Source of the DNA: Nitrososphaerota archaeon
Lineage (GTDB): Archaea; Thermoproteota; Bathyarchaeia; Bathyarchaeales; Bathycorpusculaceae
DNA length: 10,550 nucleotides
NCBI GenBank assembly: GCA_031283385.1
Contig: JAITBW010000025.1
Location: forward strand, 1-10,550
Direction: 5' to 3'
Under the pieces are notes generated by a model, which ran no database searches, was not told where the DNA came from, and saw only the letters and a program-made list of their open reading frames with translations. This document shows, piece after piece, positions 1 to 6,491 of this stretch. Made by a program: the position numbers and the translations under genes. Numbering within the stretch: position 1 is the stretch's first letter; every line of letters begins with the position of its first letter.

Positions 1-525
1 GCAATAGGCAAAGGCCCAGTTGCAATGACACTTTCAACACCAGACTTTACAGCTACAGTCGGCAAACCAGTTGTAATTAAAGGCACTATCCTAGATGTTT
101 CACCAGGAACAGAAAGCGATGCATTGAAATTACAATTCCCTAACGGTGTTCCAGCAGTAGCCGACGCATACATGAGCGAATGGATGCTACACGTATACAA
201 ACAATTCCCAGCACCACACGCAAACGGTGTCCAAATTACAATAATGGCATATGATTCAAACGGCAACTATCAATCATTTGACGTATCAAGCGATTCAAGT
301 GGTGCGTTTGCATTTGAATTTACACCAGAAATCGATGGTCAATATGACATCTATGCAATCTTTGGCGGTTCAGCAGCATACTATGGCAATTCAGCACAAG
401 GCACATTGTTTGCAACAGAATCAAGTTCATCTGATAAACCATATGATCTATACATTATCGGTATGGGCATTGTGGTTATCATCGTAAACTTGATTGTTGT
501 ACTGTTCTTTGTACGAAAAAAGTAA
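1..525 (+). CDS. C-terminal part of a membrane-anchored archaeal surface protein with an Ig-like module (partial, 5' end outside window)
   Basis: The frame is open from base 1, so the ATG at 25 is probably internal; 174 residues are visible. Numbered from that ATG, residues 8-130 look like a beta-sandwich module: a VGKPVVIKGT strand, a conserved-looking VPAVADAYMSEWM segment (about 43-55), then NGVQITIMAYDSNGNY and a DGQYDIYAIFGGSAAYYGNS ending. A Ser-rich linker follows (132-137), then one transmembrane helix (about 144-163) and a basic FVRKK end. This arrangement resembles, from memory, the C-terminal module of archaeal PQQ-binding-like beta-propeller repeat proteins, with the bulk outside the cell and the tail in the cytoplasm. 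Codon use is strongly A/C-biased, unlike the T/G-rich larA-like gene next to it. The role (adhesion, envelope or redox enzyme) cannot be fixed without the missing N-terminus. Confidence 0.75.
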   Translation, partial: AIGKGPVAMTLSTPDFTATVGKPVVIKGTILDVSPGTESDALKLQFPNGVPAVADAYMSEWMLHVYKQFPAPHANGVQITIMAYDSNGNYQSFDVSSDSSGAFAFEFTPEIDGQYDIYAIFGGSAAYYGNSAQGTLFATESSSSDKPYDLYIIGMGIVVIIVNLIVVLFFVRKK

Positions 526-543
526 AAAACTAAACCAACAACC

Positions 544-558
544 TTTTTTCTTTTTTTT
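544..558 (+). terminator. oligo-T transcription terminator after the surface-protein gene
   Basis: Six T, one C and eight T lie 19 bases after the stop of the surface-protein gene. U-rich tracts without a hairpin are the standard archaeal intrinsic termination signal. More T tracts follow at 633-639, 650-656 and 664-670, so readthrough into the larA-like gene should be low. Confidence 0.65.
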
Positions 559-584
559 GTTAATTAATAAAAATACTTCTATTT

Positions 585-725
585 TATAAATTTCAGTATA
601 ATACCTGAAAGTTTATACTATAATTTCATGTTCTTTTTTGCTTGAACAGTTTTTTTAGTATTGTTTTTTTGATAAGGCTTAATAACTGTTTTATTGAACA
701 TTATAGCATAATTTGTGTGATCGAT
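585..725 (+). promoter_or_regulatory. AT-rich leader/promoter region of the larA-like gene, with extended SD at 717-721
   Basis: The 200 bases between the surface-protein gene and the larA-like gene contain no convincing ORF or RNA gene. TATA-like boxes are seen at about 585-592, 612-622 and 700-706; only transcription from the last would avoid the T tracts at 650-656 and 664-670. GTGAT at 717-721 lies four bases before the ATG at 726 and can pair with the ATCAC of an archaeal 16S 3' end, which supports that start. The exact promoter is not resolved. Confidence 0.35.
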
Positions 726-2009
726 ATGGTAGATGTTTGGTTTCCTTACGGAAAAACAGATGTTTGTGTTAGGGTTCCAGCCCGTAACCTGTTAGGCTCA
801 ATTAATCCCGTTCAAAAGTCTGGTGTGTCTGATAATCGAGCGGAAATTGATAGAGCACTTAAAGAGCCTATAGGAACTAGACAGTTAACAGAGCTTGTTA
901 AACCTGAAGGTAAAGTTGCTATAGCTATTGATGATGCCCTATGTAATGATGTATACAATGATATGATATTGTCTGTACTTGCTGAATTAAATGCTACAGG
1001 TATAAAAGATGAAAATGTGACACTTATTTTTAGTTATGACAATAACGGTGTGGTAAAATCTGAAGATGCCGCATTGTTTTTAGATGAAGAGGTTTTAAAT
1101 CGTGTAAACATAGTTAAGCATGATGTCCGGGCGGGGGATCTTGTTTATGCTGGCACTACTAAGTCTTATGGAAACAAGGTTTTTCTTAATCGTGTTTTTG
1201 CTGAAGCGGACGTTAAAATTTTGCTAGGCGAGGTGTATTTGCATTATTATGCAGGTTATGAGGGTGGTAGAAAAACTGTGCTAACAAAGGTTAGTGGTGA
1301 GGAAACGATTCAGCATAATAGTGTTATGATGCTCAATAGTAATGCTAAGGCAGGCATTTTAAATGGCAATCCCATTCATGAGGATATGACTGAGGTTGCA
1401 CGTTTAGCTAAAGTAGATTTTATCGTTAATGTTGTTCGAAATAGTAAGGGCGAAGTTGTACAAGCGTTTGCCGGTGATTTGGAAGCCGCGTTTTTGGAAG
1501 CGGTAAAGCTTGTAGATGAAATATACAAAGTTAAAGTTGATAGACGAGCTGATATTGTTGTTGTAAGTGCCGGTGGAAACCCGTTAGATGCAACTTTAGA
1601 TAGAGCATACCGAGCTGTTGATAACGCTTTAGATGTTGTTAAACGTGGTGGCGTAATAATTCTGGTAGCCGAATGTCCTGAAGGTTATGGGAATCAAATG
1701 TTTTATGACTGGATGACTAGATTAGTGGATTTAAAAAGCACTGAAAAAGAGATTAAACGAAATTTTGCTACGGGTGGGCATAAAGCGTATTACCTGTTAA
1801 AAACCTTACAGAGCCATCCCGTAATTTTAGTATCTGCCTTACCTGATTATTACGCAATTAACGTGTTTAAATTAAAAACTGCCCGCGCAGTCAATGACGC
1901 GTTAACAGACGCTTTCAAAGCAGCAGGTTCAGCAGCACGAGTATGGACTATACCCTTTGGAAATTATACATTACCTGAATACAGTGCTCCTGAGGAAATA
2001 AAAACTTAA
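726..2009 (+). CDS. LarA-like nickel-pincer family protein (DUF2088), divergent paralog
   Basis: The 427-residue length matches LarA lactate racemase. The frame is open from a TTG at 642, but the ATG at 726 is preferred because the family-like VDVWFPYGKTDVCVRVP begins there and GTGAT stands just upstream. Conserved are H173 and K183 in HYYAGYEGGRK (in LarA, the catalytic His and the Lys that binds the pincer cofactor) and the second-domain VVSAGGNPLD (about 279-288). Not conserved by my manual alignment: the DxTRP substrate-arginine motif (here D70-A-L-C-N-D), the GTH histidine (here N106 or N107), the Ni-ligand histidine two residues after H197 (here S199; a shifted H197 might substitute), and the QAQK motif (here R293-A-Y-R). 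The fold assignment is secure; lactate racemisation is doubtful. Canonical LarA needs LarB/C/E for its cofactor, and none is in the window. No operon partner is evident, since the next gene is 85 bases downstream. Confidence 0.85.
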   Translation: MVDVWFPYGKTDVCVRVPARNLLGSINPVQKSGVSDNRAEIDRALKEPIGTRQLTELVKPEGKVAIAIDDALCNDVYNDMILSVLAELNATGIKDENVTLIFSYDNNGVVKSEDAALFLDEEVLNRVNIVKHDVRAGDLVYAGTTKSYGNKVFLNRVFAEADVKILLGEVYLHYYAGYEGGRKTVLTKVSGEETIQHNSVMMLNSNAKAGILNGNPIHEDMTEVARLAKVDFIVNVVRNSKGEVVQAFAGDLEAAFLEAVKLVDEIYKVKVDRRADIVVVSAGGNPLDATLDRAYRAVDNALDVVKRGGVIILVAECPEGYGNQMFYDWMTRLVDLKSTEKEIKRNFATGGHKAYYLLKTLQSHPVILVSALPDYYAINVFKLKTARAVNDALTDAFKAAGSAARVWTIPFGNYTLPEYSAPEEIKT

Positions 2010-2082
2010 ACTTACCCTTACGTTAAGAAAAAAACATGAACAAAAAAGCGTAACCCTTAAGTTCATTATTTGACCACGTAAT

Positions 2083-2087
2083 GAAGG
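2083..2087 (+). promoter_or_regulatory. ribosome binding site of the Ard1-like acetyltransferase
   Basis: GAAGG lies seven bases before the ATG at 2095. It selects this start over the nearby out-of-frame ATG at 2081. Confidence 0.5.
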
Positions 2088-2094
2088 CATCAAA

Positions 2095-2583
2095 ATGGAA
2101 ACCTCATACACTATACGAAAATTTGTTCCAAATGATTTACAGGCAATAATGCAAGTAAACCGTGTATGTTTACCCGAGAACTATACTGACTTCTTTTTTA
2201 TTGATCTACACCAACGATACCCTGAAACATTCATTCTAGCAGAAGAAAACAGCAAATACTTAGGATATATCATGTGCAGAATCGAAATAGGATTATCTAA
2301 TCTGGGACTTGGCGGTTTAACACGCAAAGGCCACATAGTCTCCATAGCAGTTATGCCACAAGCAAGACGAAAAGGCGTAGCCCAAGCAGTCATAAATCAG
2401 GCACTTGAAGGCATGAAATATTACAAGGCAAAACAAGCATTTCTAGAGGTAAGAGTAACTAATGAACCCGCAATTTCACTCTACAAAAAACTAGACTTTG
2501 AAATTAGCAGAACCATAAACGGCTACTACTCTGACGGCGAAGACGCCTACGTAATGACAAAAAAACTAGACCCAAAACCCTAA
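2095..2583 (+). CDS. rimI: Ard1/RimI-type protein N-terminal acetyltransferase (GNAT)
   Basis: This 162-residue GNAT enzyme transfers acetyl from acetyl-CoA to protein N-termini in the cytoplasm and is related to archaeal Ard1 and eukaryotic Naa10/Naa50. Visible signatures are LPENY (26-30), GHIVSIAVMP (79-88, the beta-4 strand), the acetyl-CoA pyrophosphate loop RRKGVA (91-96), EVRVTNEPAISLYKKLDF (118-135) and GYYSDGEDAY (143-152). The last two are hallmarks of the Ard1 group and not of generic GNATs. The length is normal for the family. It lies 85 bases behind the larA-like gene on the same strand and may be co-transcribed, though no partnership is implied. Its TAA stop at 2581-2583 overlaps the TAG stop of the opposing OGG gene, leaving no room for a private terminator. 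Codons are A/C-biased. Confidence 0.9.
   Translation: METSYTIRKFVPNDLQAIMQVNRVCLPENYTDFFFIDLHQRYPETFILAEENSKYLGYIMCRIEIGLSNLGLGGLTRKGHIVSIAVMPQARRKGVAQAVINQALEGMKYYKAKQAFLEVRVTNEPAISLYKKLDFEISRTINGYYSDGEDAYVMTKKLDPKP
2559..2565 (-). terminator. possible U-tract terminator for the EF-2-like/OGG unit, inside the opposing gene
   Basis: Seven A on the plus strand give a T7 tract on the minus strand, about 15 bases past the OGG stop. It is the first T run that minus-strand transcription meets. It is embedded in the end of the acetyltransferase gene, where it encodes a Lys-Lys pair, so it may be incidental. Confidence 0.3.
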
Positions 2584-3452
2584 CATTTCCTACTTCTCTC
2601 ATAATGATAAAGATACTCCTGCGCATACCCTGCATAAACTCCAAAATAATTCTGAGCAAACAAACAAAGCTTCTCATACTCACCATTACTTAACGACTTA
2701 TGCCTCCCAAGCTTCTCTACAAAATCCTGAGAAAAACATTTAGCATAATTATTAACCAAAATACGCTTAACCCAAACATCCACAGGAAACGCCTCCATTT
2801 TTCCCAAAGAAAACAAAAGCACACAATCTGCAACCTTTAAACCTACACCTGGAAACTCAAAAAGACGCTTTTTCGCATCAACATATGATAAATGTTTAAA
2901 ACGCTCAAGATCTACTTGCTCATTATACACTCTTTTAGCAGTAGCTTGCAAATACTTTGCCCTATAACCTAGCCCACATTTTTCTAAATCATGCACACTT
3001 GCCATAGCTAATTTTTCAGCTGAAGGAAACAACCAAAAAGTTTGACCATCAAAAAACCGTTTTTCGCCATGATTTTGAGATATTTTAAAAAGCGTCTGCT
3101 CAATAGCTACTATATTTTTATAAGTAGCACAAATAAAACTTGCTAAACACTCCCAAGGATCCTGACGAATAAGACGCAAACCCCTAAACTGCTTCAACGC
3201 AGCCGCTATATACGGATCCTTATTTACAGACCGCTCTATTTCTTCTAAATCATCATTTAACCCAAAAAAGCCCGTAACAAAACCCGCGTCCACTCCTTCG
3301 AACTCTAAATATTTGCTACTTGTTTGCCGAATTTTAAAAATTTTGTCACCTGAAATGCAATACCACCAGTCACCCTGCCTTTTACATCTAAACACTTGAC
3401 CACAGCAAAGTGAGAGATTTAAGTCAAATTCAACATTAAGCTTAAGACTCAT
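2580..3452 (-). CDS. ogg: 8-oxoguanine DNA glycosylase/AP lyase, archaeal OGG1 type
   Basis: A 290-residue base-excision repair enzyme that removes 8-oxoguanine from DNA and nicks the abasic strand. Visible parts: GQVFRC near residues 18-23 (the family GQ-FRW box, with Cys for Trp); ICATYKNIVAIEQTL around 107-121, matching the N-rich lesion-reading segment of OGG1; helix-hairpin-helix FPGVGLKVADC (200-210) with the Schiff-base lysine K206; and PVDVW with catalytic D225. The K-to-D spacing of 19 equals that of human OGG1 K249/D268. The ATG lies inside the end of the EF-2-like gene with an 11-base overlap; GGAAG at 3462-3466, nine bases upstream, is its SD, so translational coupling is likely. 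The C-terminus (about 231-290) is ordinary in length. Confidence 0.93.
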   Translation of the reverse strand: MSLKLNVEFDLNLSLCCGQVFRCKRQGDWWYCISGDKIFKIRQTSSKYLEFEGVDAGFVTGFFGLNDDLEEIERSVNKDPYIAAALKQFRGLRLIRQDPWECLASFICATYKNIVAIEQTLFKISQNHGEKRFFDGQTFWLFPSAEKLAMASVHDLEKCGLGYRAKYLQATAKRVYNEQVDLERFKHLSYVDAKKRLFEFPGVGLKVADCVLLFSLGKMEAFPVDVWVKRILVNNYAKCFSQDFVEKLGRHKSLSNGEYEKLCLFAQNYFGVYAGYAQEYLYHYERSRKC

Positions 3453-5619
3453 AGGTTTCTACTTCCAAAAATTTATCCGGACTAGGCACATCTTCAGACA
3501 AACCTTTCTGTTTACGTCGCTCAGATATAATTTGACTCGCACACTTTTGCGAAAGCTCTTCCCAATGACTAAACAAGGACTGCCAAACTGCTCTACCTGA
3601 TGTTGCAGAACGGAGCTCTTTAGAAAAATCAAAAGTTTCAGCAACAGGAATGAAACCTTTAATGACTGACAGTAAACCTTTCTGTTCAAAACTTTTAATT
3701 TTACCTCTATGAGTCGTCAAAATTCTTGAACATTCACCTGCAACTTGCCCTGAAACCGAAATAGTAACAGCATATATAGGCTCTAACAGAACAGGTTTAG
3801 CTGTTAAAAAAGAAGCAAACACCGCTTTACCTACCCCATGCATAACTTCGTTTAATTCATTATAATTTAAAAGCTGTATGTCTATAATTTTCACCTTTAT
3901 ACGTCTCATAGGTTCACCACAGAGCGGTCCAGCGTTACAGGCATATTCAAATCCGTCAATTAGCACTTTCAAAACATCTTTTGAAACATCTTCCACTTTT
4001 GCACTAAAATCTACAAAAACATTACCATGTTCATCAAAATGCACAAGATTATCCATCTCTTCAACAGTTACCATATGTTTCTCTTGTTCAGGTTCAACTT
4101 GAATACTAAAACTACACCTACCATAACCATCATCCGTCTGTTGCGCATGTTGCTCATACTTACTTGACCTCTTCACATGAGCAATAATGCCCTGCTGTGT
4201 AACGCTCTCCATGTAGACAACCCTTGGCGAAGATACAGTAATCTCTAAACCCGACCTACGTTTCAACTCATTAATCGCAACTTCAAGATGTAACTCACCC
4301 ATACCACTTAACAAATACTCACCTGTATCACTATGAGCTATCACATGCAAATTAGGATCTCCAGAAGTCAACTCTTCTAACGCCACAAACAACTCAGCGA
4401 GATGCTGAGGATTTTTAGGCTCAACTGCAATAGTCATAACAGGATCAGATATATAGCAAACACCCTCAAAAGGAGACGACTTCCCCTTATAGGATAAACC
4501 ACATAACGTTTCCCCCACTTTAACCATTAACGGCAAAGACACTGAAACCAAAAAACCCGTAGACACCTCTGAAACTTTTTCTTGAAAAAAACCCATATCA
4601 ACATAAACCTCACCAATCTTTGCCTCCACTGAAGAATTAACTAAATACACCTCATCTCCCTTGCAGACTCTTCCAGAAAACACTCTACCTGTAGCAATAC
4701 AACCACCATCCATAGCTGCTGCCACATTAGTTACATACATAACCGTAGGGCCATCATCTTTACATTCAACTATAGCATGTTCTGTAAACGTATCTTTAGG
4801 TGCACTCAAAAGAGTTTCAACACGGTAAGCTTGAGCCTGACGAGGATTAGGTAACACGTTTATAGCCATATCCAAAATAGCTCTGTGAACAGGAACCGCC
4901 TTTTTGAGTTTTTCAACATCTCGCTGATGATAAGCAGTTATTATATCTTGAAATTTTACGGCTTTTTGTTTAGCCATATCAACAGTAAAGCCCCAACCAT
5001 GCAATGCCGCCCCAAAAGCCACGTTGCCCTTATTAGGGCTTATCTTCCATGCAACATTATATGGCGGTTCACTATAAACTTCGATAAGGTCATTAAAACT
5101 ATTAATAATCTGATCAAGTTTTTTCTGAATTTGTTCCTCATTTAATTGTAATTCAGTAATTAAACGATCAACTTTATTTATGAATAAAACAGGGCAAACG
5201 CGCTCTTTAAGAGCCTGTCTAGTAACAATTTCAGTCTGCGCCATAATACCCTCAACAGCATCTACAACTATTACTGCACCATCAATTATCCGAAGTGCCC
5301 TAGTAACTTTACCCGTAAAATCAACATGCCCTGGAGTATCAATCAAATTTACAGCAATATAGTCGCCCTGAAAAGTTTTATAGAGAAGACTAACATTAGC
5401 TGTTTTCATAGTAATCTTACGCTTTTGCTCTTCCTCTAGATAATCAAGCACTCTAGCAGTTCCTGCCATAGACGGCGCAAGCATACCTGCACCTGATAGA
5501 AGACAATCCGCTAAAGTAGTTTTACCGTGGTCAATATGCGCAATTATCCCAATATTACGAACTGCCTCTTTATTTTCCATTAACTCCTGAATTTGCGCAA
5601 CTTGCCTAAACCGCGACAT
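3442..5619 (-). CDS. EF-2-like translational GTPase lacking the diphthamide histidine (EF-2 paralog)
   Basis: The 725 residues have full archaeal EF-2 length and domain order. GTPase motifs: AHIDHGKTT (27-35), switch I threonine T70, DTPGH (94-98), NKVD (148-151) and SPNKGNVAFG (194-203). Later landmarks are LSGMGELHLEV (437-447), GPLCGEP (564-570), LTAKPVLLEPIY (605-616) and RSATSGRAVW (670-679). Two departures stand out. Between VKIID (576-580) and GKAVFAS (597-603) the canonical HxDxxHRGxxQ loop is replaced by a segment about three residues shorter with no diphthamide histidine. The switch I RG-IT motif reads R67-K68-I69-T70. Flanking similarity is uninterrupted, so a frameshift is unlikely. 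AGGT at 5626-5629, six bases before the ATG, is a plausible SD. Diphthamide-less EF-2 paralogs are known from some archaea lacking dph genes; whether a canonical EF-2 exists elsewhere in this genome is unseen. It could act as a specialised or stress translocase, or a ribosome-splitting factor. Confidence 0.9.
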   Translation of the reverse strand: MSRFRQVAQIQELMENKEAVRNIGIIAHIDHGKTTLADCLLSGAGMLAPSMAGTARVLDYLEEEQKRKITMKTANVSLLYKTFQGDYIAVNLIDTPGHVDFTGKVTRALRIIDGAVIVVDAVEGIMAQTEIVTRQALKERVCPVLFINKVDRLITELQLNEEQIQKKLDQIINSFNDLIEVYSEPPYNVAWKISPNKGNVAFGAALHGWGFTVDMAKQKAVKFQDIITAYHQRDVEKLKKAVPVHRAILDMAINVLPNPRQAQAYRVETLLSAPKDTFTEHAIVECKDDGPTVMYVTNVAAAMDGGCIATGRVFSGRVCKGDEVYLVNSSVEAKIGEVYVDMGFFQEKVSEVSTGFLVSVSLPLMVKVGETLCGLSYKGKSSPFEGVCYISDPVMTIAVEPKNPQHLAELFVALEELTSGDPNLHVIAHSDTGEYLLSGMGELHLEVAINELKRRSGLEITVSSPRVVYMESVTQQGIIAHVKRSSKYEQHAQQTDDGYGRCSFSIQVEPEQEKHMVTVEEMDNLVHFDEHGNVFVDFSAKVEDVSKDVLKVLIDGFEYACNAGPLCGEPMRRIKVKIIDIQLLNYNELNEVMHGVGKAVFASFLTAKPVLLEPIYAVTISVSGQVAGECSRILTTHRGKIKSFEQKGLLSVIKGFIPVAETFDFSKELRSATSGRAVWQSLFSHWEELSQKCASQIISERRKQKGLSEDVPSPDKFLEVETYES

Positions 5620-5655
5620 AAATATACCTACATTAAAACCCTCTAGCTAAAGCAC

Positions 5656-5670
5656 TATTAAAATTTAATA
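5656..5670. promoter_or_regulatory. symmetric AT box, likely shared TATA element of the divergent EF-2-like and kinase genes
   Basis: TATTAAA, one A, then TTTAATA form a perfect inverted repeat. Its centre (5663) is 44 bases from the EF-2-like ATG and 46 bases from the kinase ATG. With the usual archaeal TATA-to-start distance of about 26 bases, both transcripts would have leaders near 20 bases, enough to include an SD on each side (5626-5629 minus, 5698-5703 plus). A second plus-strand TATA-like box at 5679-5690 would give a leaderless kinase transcript instead. Confidence 0.45.
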
Positions 5671-5697
5671 TTACCGAACTTATACTTTATCGACAAA

Positions 5698-5703
5698 AGA
5701 GGA
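5698..5703 (+). promoter_or_regulatory. strong ribosome binding site of the kinase gene
   Basis: AGAGGA stands five bases before the ATG at 5709. It is among the clearest SD elements in the window and fixes the kinase start. Confidence 0.65.
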
Positions 5704-5708
5704 AAACA

Positions 5709-6476
5709 ATGAAACCGCCTGTCAAATTACCAGTTGAAAATTTAGCCAAAGAACCATACGCTACAATACTCTGCTACCCACACACCAAACCAGAGGAGAT
5801 AGACAGCAGAATATCTGAGCTAAAAAGCCTCGGAGTCAACCTGGTAGAATTCACAGGCAACAGTTTAGCCGCTAATGTACCTGTAATAGGTAAGGGATAT
5901 GTAGGCATTGTAATTATTGCCTACCTTACTAACAGAAACGAACCGTTAGCACTTAAAATACGCCGCCTCGACAGTGGCAGAGAAAACTTTTTTCATGAAG
6001 CTGAAATGCTGCAAAAAGCAAATAATGTTGGCGTAGGACCTAAATTTGTAGCGGTTACTAAAAATTTTTTGCTTTCTCAATTTATTAACGGAGATTTTTT
6101 GGCAAAGTGGCTGGAAAATCATAAGGATGTCGTCTCTTTTCGCAGAGTTATAGCTGATATTTTAGAGCAGTGTTGGTGGCTTGATATGTCTGGTTTAGAT
6201 CATGGCGAATTAAGTAAAGCTCCTAGGCATTTAATTGTAGATAATAAATTAGGTGTGTCATTTATTGTAGATTTTGAAACAGCTAGTATTCAACGCAGAG
6301 TTGCAAATGTTACTTCTGTATGTCAGCATCTCTTTGTTGGAAACAACATTATACCCCGTTTAATCTGGGAAACTATGGGCGAAAAAAACAGGGAACACAT
6401 CATAGATGCTCTGAGAAATTACAAAAAAGAGAAATCTAGAGAAAACTTTGAGACATTATTACAAGCATGTATTTGA
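5709..6476 (+). CDS. atypical archaeal Ser/Thr protein kinase-like protein (COG2112-type)
   Basis: A 255-residue protein with a small kinase fold of the RIO/Bud32-like group. Visible elements: a glycine-rich loop GKGYVGIVI (61-69); LALKIRR with the ATP-binding lysine K83; a helix-C glutamate in FFHEAEM (94-100); a catalytic-loop equivalent DHGELSKAPRHLIV (164-177), where HGE replaces the HGD/HRD of ordinary kinases; and the metal site IVDFETAS (186-193), with DFE for DFG. These changes seem typical of the predicted archaeal kinase family COG2112, so it may still be active. The first 50 residues are a family-specific lead. Substrate unknown. It is divergent from the EF-2-like gene with a shared promoter region and convergent with signal peptidase (15 bases between stops). 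The first half of the gene is A/C-rich and the middle T/G-rich, with a switch near 6000-6060. Confidence 0.75.
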   Translation: MKPPVKLPVENLAKEPYATILCYPHTKPEEIDSRISELKSLGVNLVEFTGNSLAANVPVIGKGYVGIVIIAYLTNRNEPLALKIRRLDSGRENFFHEAEMLQKANNVGVGPKFVAVTKNFLLSQFINGDFLAKWLENHKDVVSFRRVIADILEQCWWLDMSGLDHGELSKAPRHLIVDNKLGVSFIVDFETASIQRRVANVTSVCQHLFVGNNIIPRLIWETMGEKNREHIIDALRNYKKEKSRENFETLLQACI

Positions 6477-6491
6477 CAACAATATGGACTA

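Noticed and set aside
642..725. N-terminal extension of the larA-like gene from a TTG at 642
   Set aside because: The added 28 residues are hydrophobic and T-tract-derived, family similarity begins at the ATG at 726, and an SD-like GTGAT precedes that ATG.
3817..3882. Frameshift or sequencing error explaining the missing diphthamide loop
   Set aside because: The frame is continuous, both flanks match EF-2, and the length difference is a whole number of codons (about three); two compensating errors would be needed.
4885..5145. 86-residue plus-strand ORF opposite the EF-2-like gene
   Set aside because: It lies antisense to a conserved GTPase gene, shows no domain features and has no convincing ribosome binding site; the same holds for the other ORFs antisense to rnz, trm, ogg and signal peptidase.
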